DNA of 64,000 bases from Nocardia yamanashiensis NBRC 100130 (GCF_001613325.1 NZ_BDCD01000011.1:186001-250000); one strand, 5' to 3'. Shown: positions 54,010-63,192, numbered from the stretch's first letter. Program-made: numbers and translations. Notes: generated by a model from the sequence alone, not told the origin.

Positions 54010-54186
54010 TCACGGGCTCGCGCGGTGGTCGAGCACCATCAGCCCTTGCTCGACCAGGATCTGCCGGGCGCGGCGGCGGATTCGGCAGTTGTCGACGGTG
54101 CAGCATCTATGGATCTGCATGGCTTCGTGAGCTTGCGACAGGGTCAGGTCGCCGGGTTCTACGGTGCAATCGAACAGATACATCAT
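54010..54186 (-). CDS. Small conserved-looking cytoplasmic protein, unknown function
   Basis: 58-aa protein beginning MMYLFDCTVEPGDL, with HRCCTVDNCRIRRRARQILVEQG. The CC-x4-C pattern next to an Arg-rich helix could bind metal or nucleic acid. The start at 54186 (or the adjacent ATG at 54183) removes an unlikely N-terminal extension. It resembles short proteins I have seen in related actinomycetes, but I cannot name a family. It is tail-to-tail with the kinase gene with a 7-nt gap. Confidence 0.55.
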   Translation of the reverse strand: MMYLFDCTVEPGDLTLSQAHEAMQIHRCCTVDNCRIRRRARQILVEQGLMVLDHRASP

Positions 54187-54617
54187 GGTGTCCGCCGGAT
54201 CAGCGCAGGGGGGGAGGCAAATTCGCGGTCCGGCGCTGGCTGTCGGCGGGCGGCGGGCGTAACACCGGGCCTGTGAGAAAGCGTATCGAGGTTTGTGTGC
54301 GCGCACGGCGGTATGGGTTGGCTCGCCTGGATATTCGCGTGTGAATAGCCAAATTATTCACCGACCGGTCGGCCCGCAATGCCGGAATTATTGCGCGAAT
54401 ACGCGGAGTGGGTGCGCCCGGCTCGGGGACGAGTGGGTCCAGAGGTATCGGGGCTCCGGCTCTCACCGGGCGCGACTCCAGTCCAGCACCGCGCCGGCGC
54501 ACCGGCGGCCGAAACCCGCACGCCGTAAAAACTTTCCGAAACCTCCAGGTCAGCATTCATATTGCATGGGAGCATCGTTCACAGCGACCGAAAACCGCCT
54601 TCGTGGGGGAGAGTTCG
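54187..54617. other. 431-bp intergenic region without a supported gene
   Basis: Divergent region between the 58-aa ORF and the XRE gene. It is more AT-rich than its surroundings (for example 54340-54400) and contains a 12-bp palindrome CCGACCGGTCGG (54360-54371). The upstream extension of the XRE frame through 54408 lacks typical coding character. Promoters for both flanking genes should lie here, but I cannot place them. Confidence 0.4.
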
Positions 54618-55499
54618 ATGTCCGACCATGGTTCCACCCTGCCGCGCCGCCAACTGGGGCGATATCTGCGCGAGGGCCGAATGCAATGCAATATGACGAT
54701 CGCCGAAGCGGCCGGCTTGATGGAATGGAGTGAATCGAAACTCCAGCGCCTGGAAACCGGTAATTCGGAGAAGATCCGGGTGCTCGATATCCGGGAACTG
54801 TGCCGTATCTACGACTTCGACGACGAGTTCACCACCGCTCTGGCGGGCCTCGCGCAACAGGCGAGCGTCAAGTCCTGGTGGCACGAATACGAGGATCTGG
54901 TGCCCGACGGCTTCAATGTCTATGTCGGCCTGGAGGCTTCGGCCCGCGCGCTGATCACCTACCAGCCCGATCTGATCCCCGGCCTGCTGCAGACCGCCGA
55001 CTACGCCCGCGTCCTGATCGGCGATTACTGGCCGGATGCCGAACCCGACGCCCTGGACCGCCGGGTCCAGCTCAAGCTGCGCCGCCAATCCCTCTTGACC
55101 CGCAAACGCACTCCCGCCACCTTCGACCTGGTGGTGCACGAAACCGCTCTTCGCAGGCTGGTCGGCAGTCCGCGCATCATGTCCGCGCAACTCCGCCGCG
55201 TGGCGGACCTGTCGACCCTGCCGACGATCGCTGTTCGTGTACTACCCTTCTCCGCGGGCGTCCCGACCGGACATACGGTCGGACCCTTCGTGATTCTGGA
55301 TTTCGGCCGGGACACCGTCGGCAAACCGGTCGAACCGACCGTGGTGTACCTGGAGAACTTCCTGGGCGACCTGTATCTGGAAAAGCAGGCGTCGGTGGAC
55401 CGCTATCTCGAGGCATACCGGGCTCTCCAGCGCAGCGCCCTGGACGAGTCCGCCAGCAGAGACCTCCTACGAAAGGCAGCGAAGGAGTACGCGACGTGA
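54618..55499 (+). CDS. XRE-family regulator with DUF5753 domain
   Basis: 293-aa protein. The N-terminal helix-turn-helix (LGRYLREGRMQCNMTIAEAAGLMEWSESKLQRLETG, about 12-50) is followed by a DUF5753 domain containing ALITYQPDLIPGLLQTADYARVLI and PFVILDFGRD. Such regulators come in many copies in actinomycetes, almost always paired with a DUF397 protein, as here, and some act like antitoxin-toxin pairs or in development. SD GGAGAG precedes the ATG at 54618. The stop overlaps the DUF397 start (GTGA). Confidence 0.88.
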   Translation: MSDHGSTLPRRQLGRYLREGRMQCNMTIAEAAGLMEWSESKLQRLETGNSEKIRVLDIRELCRIYDFDDEFTTALAGLAQQASVKSWWHEYEDLVPDGFNVYVGLEASARALITYQPDLIPGLLQTADYARVLIGDYWPDAEPDALDRRVQLKLRRQSLLTRKRTPATFDLVVHETALRRLVGSPRIMSAQLRRVADLSTLPTIAVRVLPFSAGVPTGHTVGPFVILDFGRDTVGKPVEPTVVYLENFLGDLYLEKQASVDRYLEAYRALQRSALDESASRDLLRKAAKEYAT

Positions 55500-55696
55500 A
55501 CGTCGACCCCGCCGGCGCCCGGTGGTTCAAAAGCGCCCACAGCACCGGCGCCAAGGAATGCGTCGAAATAGCATTCCTCACCACCGGTGTAGGCATCCGC
55601 GACAGTAAAAACCCCACCGGCCCGTGCCTGCACTTCGCCCCCGCCGAATGGGATCGCTTCACCACCGCCGTAGCAGCGGGCGCTTTCGACCGGTAA
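55496..55696 (+). CDS. DUF397 domain-containing protein
   Basis: 66-aa protein with the family core ARWFKSAHSTGAKECVEIAF, GIRDSKNPTGPCL and a C-terminal AEWDRFTTAV. DUF397 proteins are small partners of DUF5753-type XRE regulators; in Streptomyces some relate to development and some to toxin-antitoxin behaviour. The GTG overlaps the XRE stop by 4 nt, so it is coupled. It is tail-to-tail with the TerD gene with no gap. Confidence 0.87.
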   Translation: MNVDPAGARWFKSAHSTGAKECVEIAFLTTGVGIRDSKNPTGPCLHFAPAEWDRFTTAVAAGAFDR

Positions 55697-57673
55697 TCAG
55701 GAATCGGCGGCGAGTACGGGTTCGGCCGGAACTCCTTCGGGCTGTTTGGGTGCGGCGGGCACCCAGCCGCGCAGCGGTTGCACCACCGCGCCGTAGAAGG
55801 CGTCGGTCGCGGTTTTCACGCTCGCGACGAAACCGGCCGCGGTGCCGGATCGGCCCTTGGCCATCGGAAAAGACTGTTCCAGCGCGAAAGACACGATTTC
55901 GCCGGCCCGCCCGGCGGTCAGCAGCTTGGGGTCGGTGCGCGCCACGGACAGATGCTCGCAGGCCTCGTTGCCGCGTTCGGAGAACACCACTTCCACCCGT
56001 ACCTCGCCGGGCGCCTGTTCCAGTTGCTTGAGCAGCCAGGACAATCGGCGCGCGGAGGTGCCTTCGTTCGGCGCGTCCAGGGTGGTGCGGCAGCGGATCG
56101 TATTGGTGCGCACGTCCGCGACCACGGTCAGATCACCCGCCGTATCGGGAATCCGCAGCACCGCCTCGAAACTGCCGTCCGCGGCCAGCCGTTCGGCGAC
56201 GGCGGCATTGCGGGCGGCGGGATCGCTGCGGAACTTGCGCGGCAGCACATGATTGACGGTCACCCCGAGCTCGGCCGTCACCCGCAACGCGAGATGCCGG
56301 GCCAGCGAGATCCAGGTATCGGCCACCGCCAGGGCCTTCTGATCCCCGGCGCGCAGCGTGCCCGCGGTGACCGCGTCCCGCACCGCGACCCAGTGCCGGC
56401 CCATATCGGCGAATTCGGTGGCGCCCGATCTGGGATGGTCGAGGTAGCGCAGGAACTCGCTCAAGACCCAGGCTTGCAGATCGTCCTCGATGCCGCCGTG
56501 CGAGAGCAGCATCCGGGCTTCGTGCGCGACCTCCGCCCAGGACAGATGCCGCAGTGCGACTTTGGTGAGTTTGCGCCGGTCGACCTCCACCGGCAGTTCC
56601 CCGGGCCCGGCCGGAATATCGTTCGACAGGCTGACCACCACGTCGTACTTCTTCCGCCGGGCCACGTCGAGGTAGTTCTCCAGCTGGTCCTTGCGGAGCT
56701 TGCCGTTCCCGGTCTTGACCTCCAACAGCCCGGTCCAGGTCCGGCTGCCTCGCACCACCTTCAGCACGCCGTCGGGAATGACCTTGGAATCGCCGCGCTC
56801 GTATTGGACTTCGACGTAGCCCTCGAAAGCCCCCGCCGGAGCGCCCATTCGAGCGCACAGGGCGCGGGCGAACGGTTTGACCGCCTGCATGGTGGCGATC
56901 AGCGCCGAGGTGGCCCGCCGCTCCTGCTCCTCGCCGGCGCCGACCCCGATGACCGAGAACAGCCGCGCGGTCTGCCAGCCGTCGTGCTCGGCGAACTTGA
57001 ACTCGATCGGCTTGGCCTTCTTGACCACCTTCTTGGTGGTCCGGACGCCACGCGTGCGCGGCGCGGGCGCGACCGGTGCGGCCTGGCCCTGCGGCGCGGG
57101 CTCCACCGGCGCGACGATCTCCGGGCTCGCCGCCGCCGTGTCGTCGTCGATGGACACGCCGAAATCCTTGGCCAGGCCGGCCAATCCGGTGTCCCAGCCC
57201 TGCCCGACCGCGCGCACCTTCCATTCCTCGCCGCGGCGGTAGACGTCGCCGAAATGGAAGGCCGATTCACTGGTGGCATCGGCGGTCAGGTATTCGGCCA
57301 GCGACTGCCCGGCGCCGTCCACCACCCGGAACGCGATCTTGCCCAGATCCCCGAAGCTCCCGGCGCTCAGACTCCCCACCAGCGCGATGGTGTGCACATC
57401 CGCCGGCACCGCCGACAGGTCGATCGAGATCCGGGTCTGCGCGCCTTCCTCGATCACGCTGGTGCCCAGAATCCGTACCGAGCCGTCCGCCGATTCCGGC
57501 TGGTTGTAGAAGACCAGGTCGTTGTCGGACCGCACTTTTCGATCGGCGCCCAGCAATAACGCCGATGCGTCGACCTCGATCTCCGATTCGGTCCATCCCA
57601 CCACCACGTCGATGCGGACCACATCGTCCGGCAATGGAATGTTCTGCCCTTTGGACAGCATCGGAGAATTCAC
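55697..57673 (-). CDS. TerD-domain stress protein fused to a PD-(D/E)XK nuclease-like domain
   Basis: 658-aa protein. Residues 5-176 are a TerD domain (LSKGQNIPLP, NDLVFYNQPESADGSV, FHFGDVYRRGEEWKVRAVGQGW) that in relatives binds calcium and gives tellurite and stress resistance. A basic linker (TTKKVVKKAKP, 212-222) leads to a domain about 225-360 with PD (300-301), LLEVK (316-320) and Gln330, the order expected for a PD-(D/E)XK nuclease. Residues 360-658 are helical with no clear family. The GTG at 57673 has GGAAGG 8 nt upstream. No other ter genes are nearby. Confidence 0.75.
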   Translation of the reverse strand: MNSPMLSKGQNIPLPDDVVRIDVVVGWTESEIEVDASALLLGADRKVRSDNDLVFYNQPESADGSVRILGTSVIEEGAQTRISIDLSAVPADVHTIALVGSLSAGSFGDLGKIAFRVVDGAGQSLAEYLTADATSESAFHFGDVYRRGEEWKVRAVGQGWDTGLAGLAKDFGVSIDDDTAAASPEIVAPVEPAPQGQAAPVAPAPRTRGVRTTKKVVKKAKPIEFKFAEHDGWQTARLFSVIGVGAGEEQERRATSALIATMQAVKPFARALCARMGAPAGAFEGYVEVQYERGDSKVIPDGVLKVVRGSRTWTGLLEVKTGNGKLRKDQLENYLDVARRKKYDVVVSLSNDIPAGPGELPVEVDRRKLTKVALRHLSWAEVAHEARMLLSHGGIEDDLQAWVLSEFLRYLDHPRSGATEFADMGRHWVAVRDAVTAGTLRAGDQKALAVADTWISLARHLALRVTAELGVTVNHVLPRKFRSDPAARNAAVAERLAADGSFEAVLRIPDTAGDLTVVADVRTNTIRCRTTLDAPNEGTSARRLSWLLKQLEQAPGEVRVEVVFSERGNEACEHLSVARTDPKLLTAGRAGEIVSFALEQSFPMAKGRSGTAAGFVASVKTATDAFYGAVVQPLRGWVPAAPKQPEGVPAEPVLAADS

Positions 57674-57801
57674 GTTCGCACCCTTCCGTATCGGCCGATC
57701 ACATGCACCGGCAAATACGGGTACGGACTGTTCCCCCGCGCTGTTCGGCACCCCCGGTGATGTCGAATCACACTACGATGCAGTGCCTTTGGTTTGCGGG
57801 C

Positions 57802-58164
57802 TCAGGAATTTTTATGGCACAAAATGTCCTGGAGTTCGCTCAGCAGTCTGGTTTTGGGGCGGGCGCCGACAAGGGTGCGGATGGGCTCCCCGTGCTGGAA
57901 GACGATGAGGGTCGGCATCGACAGGATCCGGTATTTGCTCGCGGTGAGCGGGTTCTGATCGACATCGAGTTTCCGGATGGTCAGGCAGTCCGCGTGCTCC
58001 TGCGCGAGGGCGGCGAGCACCGGGGCGATCATCCGGCACGGCGGGCACCAGGTGGCCCAGAAGTCGACGAGGACGGGGCCGGGGTGGGCGAGGACTTCGC
58101 GGGTGAAGGATTCGTCGGTGACCGGGGTGATTTCGGCGGGGCGGGTGGCGTGCTCGGTGTGCAT
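57802..58164 (-). CDS. Thioredoxin-like protein with CPPC active site
   Basis: 120-aa cytoplasmic redox protein. The active site is WCPPC rather than the usual WCGPC. The remaining thioredoxin features are present: VLVDFWATW, KLDVDQNP, cis-Pro in SMPTLIVFQHG. A Pro in the second x position is kept, but the first Gly-to-Pro change should shift the redox potential. The ATG at 58164 is chosen because a TACCGT -10 lies exactly 7 nt upstream; the ATG at 58182 lies upstream of that -10 and would not be transcribed. Confidence 0.87.
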   Translation of the reverse strand: MHTEHATRPAEITPVTDESFTREVLAHPGPVLVDFWATWCPPCRMIAPVLAALAQEHADCLTIRKLDVDQNPLTASKYRILSMPTLIVFQHGEPIRTLVGARPKTRLLSELQDILCHKNS

Positions 58165-58171
58165 GTGATCG

Positions 58172-58197
58172 ACGGTAAACATTGTCCTCGGGGACAA
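58172..58197 (-). promoter_or_regulatory. Promoter and operator of the thioredoxin gene
   Basis: Minus-strand -10 TACCGT (58172-58177), 7 nt before the ATG, predicting a leaderless mRNA. Just upstream is a dyad TTGTCC-tcgg-GGACAA (58182-58197) placed to block or recruit polymerase. Confidence 0.5.
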
Positions 58198-58223
58198 GGC
58201 AAGGGTGAATCGAGGGGAACGAG

Positions 58224-58256
58224 AATCGGCCCCCGCATTCGATGCGGGGGCCGATT
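58224..58256 (-). terminator. Terminator of pfkA
   Basis: Perfect 15-bp stem AATCGGCCCCCGCAT (58224-58238) and ATGCGGGGGCCGATT (58242-58256) with a 3-nt loop, 30 bp past the pfkA stop. Confidence 0.8.
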
Positions 58257-58286
58257 TGTCGTAATTGTCTTGTGGGCCAGCCACGC

Positions 58287-59318
58287 TCAGCCGAAGAAGG
58301 CCGCCGCCTCGCGGTAGCGGTCGGCGGGGACCAGTTTCAGTTGCTTGGTGGCCTCGGAGAGGGGGACCAGCGCAACGTCGTTGCCGTGCAGCGCGACCAT
58401 TTGGCCGAAGTTGCCGGCGTGAACGGCCTCGGCGGCGTGGACGCCGAAGCGGGTGGCGAGCACGCGGTCGTAGGGGGTCGGCGTTCCGCCGCGCTGCACG
58501 TGGCCGAGCACCGTCACGCGGACCTCCTTGCCGATACGGCGTTCGATCTCGGGAGCCAGCTGCTGGGCGACGCCCGTGAAGCGGACGTGGCCGAATTCGT
58601 CGATGCCGCCGTCGCGCAGGGTCATGGAGGCGGGGTCGGGGTGGGCGCCTTCGGCGACGACACAGATGAAGTGCGAATCTCCGCGCTGGAAGCGGCGTTT
58701 CACCATGGCGCAGACCTCGTCCACATCGAACGGGACCTCGGGGACCAGGGTGAGGTGGGCGCCGGAGGCGATACCGGAATTGATGGCGATCCAGCCCGCG
58801 TGCCGGCCCATGACCTCCACCAGCATGACGCGCTGATGGGATTCCGCCGTGGTGTGCAGCCGGTCGATGGCCTCGGTGGCGATGGCGACCGCGGTGTCGT
58901 GGCCGAAGGTGGTGTCGGTGCAGTCGATGTCGTTGTCGATGGTCTTGGGCACGCCCACCACCGGCACGCCCTCGTCGGCCAGCCAGGACGCCGCGGTCAG
59001 GGTGCCTTCGCCGCCGATCGGGATGAGCGCGTCGATGCCGTTGTCGTCGAGGGTCTGCTTGATCCGGGGCAGCCCGGCGCGCAGCACGTCGGGATTGGTG
59101 CGCGCGGTGCCGAGAATGGTCCCGCCCTTGGTGAGCAGGCGGTCGGTGCGGTCGTTGTTCAGGATCTGGATCTTGCGATCCTCGAGTAGCCCGCGCCACC
59201 CGTCCTGGAACCCGACGATCGCATCCCCCCAGCGCCCGTTCGCGGTCCGAACGACGGCCCGAATCACCGCGTTCAGCCCTGGGCAGTCTCCGCCTCCGGT
59301 CAAGACTCCGATGCGCAT
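58287..59318 (-). CDS. pfkA: 6-phosphofructokinase
   Basis: 343-aa glycolytic enzyme converting fructose-6-phosphate to fructose-1,6-bisphosphate. [13 protein letters not shown] (8-20), GGEGTL, the catalytic [21 protein letters not shown] and [14 protein letters not shown] are present. The GGEG sequence, with Gly where PPi-dependent enzymes have Asp, points to ATP as phosphate donor, as in the mycobacterial enzyme of the same length. The ATG at 59318 has a GGGGG SD; an ATG four codons earlier is possible. It should be next to gatA/gatB in the ancestral order. Confidence 0.95.
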   Translation of the reverse strand: MRIGVLTGGGDCPGLNAVIRAVVRTANGRWGDAIVGFQDGWRGLLEDRKIQILNNDRTDRLLTKGGTILGTARTNPDVLRAGLPRIKQTLDDNGIDALIPIGGEGTLTAASWLADEGVPVVGVPKTIDNDIDCTDTTFGHDTAVAIATEAIDRLHTTAESHQRVMLVEVMGRHAGWIAINSGIASGAHLTLVPEVPFDVDEVCAMVKRRFQRGDSHFICVVAEGAHPDPASMTLRDGGIDEFGHVRFTGVAQQLAPEIERRIGKEVRVTVLGHVQRGGTPTPYDRVLATRFGVHAAEAVHAGNFGQMVALHGNDVALVPLSEATKQLKLVPADRYREAAAFFG

Positions 59319-59367
59319 GGCCCCCATCATGCCCGAACCCGCGCGTTCGCGGGCCGCGCCCCCGGAG

Positions 59368-60261
59368 CTAGTGGGCGCAGTGGCCGCCGCGCAGTTCCTC
59401 CAGATGCCCGTTGATCAGCGCGGCCACCTTGGTGAGCATGGCGGTGCCGTCGTCGAAGGACCCGGAATTGGGCTGCGCGGCAACGGCGATGGCCAATTCG
59501 CCGCCTTCCACCGGAATGAGCCCGAATTGCCGGACCAGGTAACTTCCGGAGGTATCGGGCCCCCACCCGCCCTTGAATTCCGCATTGTCCAGATTGCCCA
59601 ATCCCCAGCGCTGCCCGGAGCTGATCTTCCCCATCAGCGAGGTGACCGCGTCCGATTCGGGCAGGCAGGGCAGCCGGGACGCGAATTTCAGCTGATCCGA
59701 CAGCGACCAGTCGGCCTGCCCGAACGCCGAGTAATCCGACCGGATGCGCACCGACGGCACCTTGGTGGTGGCGTCCCCGCCCTCGCGCAATACCGCCTGC
59801 ACCGTCTGGGCCGCGGTATCCGCGCCGCCGAGCGACTGCCACAGCGTATCCGCGGCCGTATTGTCCGAATAGGTGATGGCATTGGCCGCCGCCCCGGTAT
59901 ATCCGGAGTTGGCGCGCAGCGCCGCCAGCGTGAGCGGTACCTTCATGGTCGACCAGGCCGGCCCCGTGGTCCAATCGCCCAGGGCGACTACGCGATCCCC
60001 GCCGACCGGCATCAGCGCCAGTCCCACCTTGCCGCTCAGCGTCGGCTTCAGATCATTGAGGAAGTCCCAGGCCAGACTGCCGGGCACGGCCGCGACCAGC
60101 GGTGCGGCGGCGCCGCTCGTCCCCGCCACCGAGGTGGTTTCCGGCACCAGTACCGGCTTGCTGGCGCAGCCGGTCAGCACACCCGTCAGCAGTGCCGCCG
60201 CACCGCCCGCGACCAGGCGCGTCCATAATCGCCGCGTGGTGTGCGCAAACGCTCCGTCCAC
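59368..60261 (-). CDS. Beta-lactamase-fold serine hydrolase lipoprotein, copy 1
   Basis: 297-aa exported lipoprotein. The lipobox is LTGC with Cys32. The penicillin-recognising enzyme motifs are complete: Ser104-x-x-Lys107 (STMK), Ser-Asp-Asn 132-134 and KGGWG in place of KTG. No class A Glu166 omega-loop motif is obvious, so beta-lactamase activity is uncertain; a D,D-peptidase or esterase is equally possible. GGAGG lies 7 nt before the GTG. A close paralogue lies 230 bp upstream on the same strand. Confidence 0.78.
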   Translation of the reverse strand: MDGAFAHTTRRLWTRLVAGGAAALLTGVLTGCASKPVLVPETTSVAGTSGAAAPLVAAVPGSLAWDFLNDLKPTLSGKVGLALMPVGGDRVVALGDWTTGPAWSTMKVPLTLAALRANSGYTGAAANAITYSDNTAADTLWQSLGGADTAAQTVQAVLREGGDATTKVPSVRIRSDYSAFGQADWSLSDQLKFASRLPCLPESDAVTSLMGKISSGQRWGLGNLDNAEFKGGWGPDTSGSYLVRQFGLIPVEGGELAIAVAAQPNSGSFDDGTAMLTKVAALINGHLEELRGGHCAH

Positions 60262-60494
60262 CCCGTCACCTCCATTTTCCCGGATACCGGTAAGTCCCTG
60301 TTCCTAGCGGACACACCTAAACCCGTCAATCGCAAGGGATTGTTCTGGGTTGCGGCGACCGGGTCAAACGCGGTGCGTAATGCCGCTTTTGACGGCCGTC
60401 CCCCCGAGTCGGCGTGTGCGTCCCGGTATTTCATGGACGCGCACGCCGATCTTGTTAATGGCCACCGCCCCTACGGTGACCGCCGGGCCCGCGG
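60262..60494. other. 233-bp intergenic region between the two lipoprotein genes
   Basis: Holds the promoter of copy 1 (see the entry at 60301-60329). Just past the copy 2 stop, GGCCACCG and CGGTGACC (about 60461-60482) form an imperfect hairpin that may be a weak terminator. No gene is seen. Confidence 0.4.
60301..60329 (-). promoter_or_regulatory. Promoter of lipoprotein copy 1
   Basis: Minus strand: -35 TTGACG (60324-60329), 17-bp spacer, -10 TAGGAA (60301-60306). The leader of about 30 nt contains the GGAGG SD. Copy 1 thus has its own promoter separate from copy 2. Confidence 0.6.
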
Positions 60495-61451
60495 TCAGTG
60501 ACCGCAGTGCCCGCTGCGTAGGTCGGACAGGTGATCGCCGAGCAGTACGGCCATCTTGTCCATCATGTCGGTCGCGTCGTCGAAGCTGCCGGATTCCGGT
60601 TCCGCCGCCATGGCCACCGCGATCGGCCCGGCCAGCGTGGGCACCAGCCCGAACTGACGCACCGTGTACTTGCCGGTGTAGTCGTCGGGTCCCCAGCCGC
60701 CCTTGAATTCCGCGCCGATCAGCTTGCCCAGGCCCCAGCTCTGGCTCGGCGTGATCTCGCTCATCAGCGAGATGACCGAATTGGCGCGCGGCAGGCAGGG
60801 CAGATTGGCCGCGAACTTCACCTGATCGGTGAGCGACCACTCGGTCGCGCCGAAGGCCAGCAGATCATCGGAATCCAGTGCGGCGAGCCGGGTGTGGCGC
60901 GCGGCCACATCGGTGGTGGCGTCCCCGGCCTCGCGCAGCACCGATTCCACGGCCTCGGCGGCCTGGGTGCCGGTGCCGAGCGAGTTCCAGAGCTCCTGCG
61001 CCGCATCATTGTCCGAATAGGTGATGGCCGCCTCGGCGATGGACCGCATACCGTCCGGATCGTGGCGCAGCGCCGCCAGCGCCAGCGGCACCTTGATGGT
61101 GGACCAGGCGATGCCGCTGCTCCAATTGCCCAGCAGCGTCACCTCGCCGCCGCCGACCGGCATGATCGCCATTCCGATCCGACCGTCCAGCCCGGACTGC
61201 AACTCCGAGAAATCCGCCGTGAAGCCAATGGATTTCGGCAAACCGAACAGGTCGGGCAGTTCGGGCGCGATCATGGACAGGCCGGTGGGCGAATCCGCCG
61301 CTAACACCGGCACCACGGGCACCGGTTCGGCCGCCGGTGCGCCCGAGGAGGTCTTCACCTGCACGCTGCACGCCGTCACCGCGAACAGCGTCGCCACGGC
61401 AAAACATCGAGCAATGGCCTTGCGACAGGCCGCATTAGGATCAGTAGACAT
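60495..61451 (-). CDS. Beta-lactamase-fold serine hydrolase lipoprotein, copy 2
   Basis: 318-aa paralogue of copy 1. The lipobox is VTAC with Cys28. Motifs are Ser117-x-x-Lys120 (STIK), Ser-Asp-Asn 146-148 and KGGWGPD; both proteins end in GGHCAH or SGHCGH. The ATG at 61451 lies inside the 3' end of the upstream kinase gene, an 11-bp overlap, so translation is coupled to a membrane Ser/Thr kinase. A kinase that senses peptidoglycan fragments next to a penicillin-binding-like hydrolase would make sense, but this is inference. Confidence 0.8.
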   Translation of the reverse strand: MSTDPNAACRKAIARCFAVATLFAVTACSVQVKTSSGAPAAEPVPVVPVLAADSPTGLSMIAPELPDLFGLPKSIGFTADFSELQSGLDGRIGMAIMPVGGGEVTLLGNWSSGIAWSTIKVPLALAALRHDPDGMRSIAEAAITYSDNDAAQELWNSLGTGTQAAEAVESVLREAGDATTDVAARHTRLAALDSDDLLAFGATEWSLTDQVKFAANLPCLPRANSVISLMSEITPSQSWGLGKLIGAEFKGGWGPDDYTGKYTVRQFGLVPTLAGPIAVAMAAEPESGSFDDATDMMDKMAVLLGDHLSDLRSGHCGH

Positions 61452-63192
61452 ACACCACCGCGTTCTCGCCACCGATGCACGTGACCAATTTCCCGGCGGC
61501 CGTGCAGTTCATCGTGTACGCCCGGCCGGTAACCGGGCTGACCGCGACCACATTACTTGCCGATCCGCCCTGGCTCCCAGTTGCGGCGGCATAGGCCCGG
61601 CGCACCTCCTCCGCGAAAGGACAACTGGTGACCGTGGATCCGGTCGCGGAGGTGGTGAAGCCGTTGGTCGAGGGATAAACGGGCGAGCACGGCGAAGCGC
61701 CCACCGGCAGCTGCACCGTGGTGGCCGCCGGGGACGTGGTCGTGGTCCCGCCCTTGGTCTGGGACGGCATGTTCACCGTGCCTGGATTCTGTTGTGTCGC
61801 AGTCGCATCAGCCGCATTATTCGATGGTTCGTTGCGGGAGCCGTCGAGGACTTGCCAGCCGATCGCACCCGCGATGGCGGCCGCCGCGATGGTCAGCACG
61901 CCGATCGAGATGGGCACCGCCGCCGACTTGCGCGGCCGGTAGGCCGAGCGCGGCGGGGCGGGATCGACGCGCGGATGCTCCGAGGTCGGGTACAGCGACG
62001 GGTCGGGCGCGGGCGCGTACGGGAATTCCCGCTGCTGATGGCCCCAGACCGGCTGCTGCGGCTGCGCGTCGGCGGGCAGCGGCGTGTAGTGGAAATCACT
62101 GACCCGCACCACGGTCGGATCCGCGGGCACGATGACCGGCAGGTCGGAGGTGGCGGGGTGTTCGTCGGCTTCGGCGGCGGGGAAGCTGCCGGTGACGTAC
62201 GCCCGGAAAGTCCCGGTATTGGGTTGCCGCACGGTGGGATCCGAGTTCTGCACGGGCGCGTTCGGCGTGCCCGGTCCGCCGACGGGCGCGAAACCCGATC
62301 CGGTCGGCGGCAGCGTGCGCCCCTGCGGCAGGATCTCGGTGGGCGGGGCGGGAACCGCGGTGCCGGCCAAGGCCATCCGCGCCGCGCGGGCGAATTCCCC
62401 GGCGGTCAGGAAGCGCGTGTTCGGATCCTTGGCGAGCGCCCGCGCCACCACTGAATCCAGAGCGGTCGGTATTCCAGGCAATTGGGTACTGGGCCGTGGT
62501 GGCGGATCCGAAAGATGCGCCCGGATCAGCACGCTCATATTGTCCGCCGGGAACGGCTTGGTCCCCGTGAGGCATTCGTGCAGCACGCACCCCAGCGAGT
62601 AGATGTCCGCCCGCCCGGTCACCGGCCCCGCGTCGAACCGCTCGGGCGCCATATAGGCGTAGGACCCGACCGCGGTCCCGGTCATGGTGAGGGTGGTGTC
62701 CCCTTCGGCCCGCGCGATGCCGAAATCGGCCAGATATGCGAAATCCGCATCAGTGACAAGAATATTGGCGGGTTTCACATCCCGGTGCACCAGCCCGGAG
62801 TAGTGCGCGGCGTCCAGCGCCGCCGCGATCTGCTCCACGATCGCGACCGCGCGCAGCGGCGACATCGGCCCCTGATAGTCCAGCAGCGAGCGCAGATCCT
62901 GTCCGCGCACCAGCCGCATATCGATGTAGAGCACACCGTCGATCTCGCCCCAGTCGTGGATCGGGATGATGTGCGGTTCGGCCAGGCGCGCCGCGGCCTG
63001 CGATTCGCGACGGAAACGTTCCTGGTAGGAGGGGTCTTTCGCGAGATCCGACGGCAGCAGTTTGAGCGCTACCACCCGGTCCTTGACCGTGTCGTAGGCC
63101 TCGTAGACCTCCCCCATGCCGCCCCTGCCCAGCAGCGAGCGCAGCTCGTACGGCCCGAAACTGCCGCCGGCCCGCGATGGCGGTGCATCCAC
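61441..63192 (-). CDS. Membrane Ser/Thr protein kinase with small extracellular Cys-rich domain
   Basis: 583-aa PknE/PknH-like kinase. The cytoplasmic kinase domain (about 14-275; GRGGMGEVY, VHRDVKPANILV, ADFGIAR, activation segment TTLTMTGTAVGSYAYMAPE) is followed by a Pro-rich juxtamembrane region (about 285-420), one transmembrane helix (VPISIGVLTIAAAAIAGAIGW, about 427-447) and a Thr/Ser-rich extracellular linker. The outside domain has four Cys (SPCSPVY, TSCPFAEE, MNCTAAG, VTCIGG). GGAGG precedes the GTG. It overlaps the downstream lipoprotein gene. Confidence 0.88.
   Translation of the reverse strand: MDAPPSRAGGSFGPYELRSLLGRGGMGEVYEAYDTVKDRVVALKLLPSDLAKDPSYQERFRRESQAAARLAEPHIIPIHDWGEIDGVLYIDMRLVRGQDLRSLLDYQGPMSPLRAVAIVEQIAAALDAAHYSGLVHRDVKPANILVTDADFAYLADFGIARAEGDTTLTMTGTAVGSYAYMAPERFDAGPVTGRADIYSLGCVLHECLTGTKPFPADNMSVLIRAHLSDPPPRPSTQLPGIPTALDSVVARALAKDPNTRFLTAGEFARAARMALAGTAVPAPPTEILPQGRTLPPTGSGFAPVGGPGTPNAPVQNSDPTVRQPNTGTFRAYVTGSFPAAEADEHPATSDLPVIVPADPTVVRVSDFHYTPLPADAQPQQPVWGHQQREFPYAPAPDPSLYPTSEHPRVDPAPPRSAYRPRKSAAVPISIGVLTIAAAAIAGAIGWQVLDGSRNEPSNNAADATATQQNPGTVNMPSQTKGGTTTTSPAATTVQLPVGASPCSPVYPSTNGFTTSATGSTVTSCPFAEEVRRAYAAATGSQGGSASNVVAVSPVTGRAYTMNCTAAGKLVTCIGGENAVVYVY

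Noticed and set aside
54408..54617. N-terminal extension of the XRE/DUF5753 protein
   Set aside because: No family similarity, mixed codon use, and a good SD directly before the ATG at 54618.
58165..59199. Large N-terminal extension of the thioredoxin frame
   Set aside because: It is antisense-like Arg/His/Pro-rich sequence parallel to pfkA in another frame. The thioredoxin domain and its promoter start at 58164.
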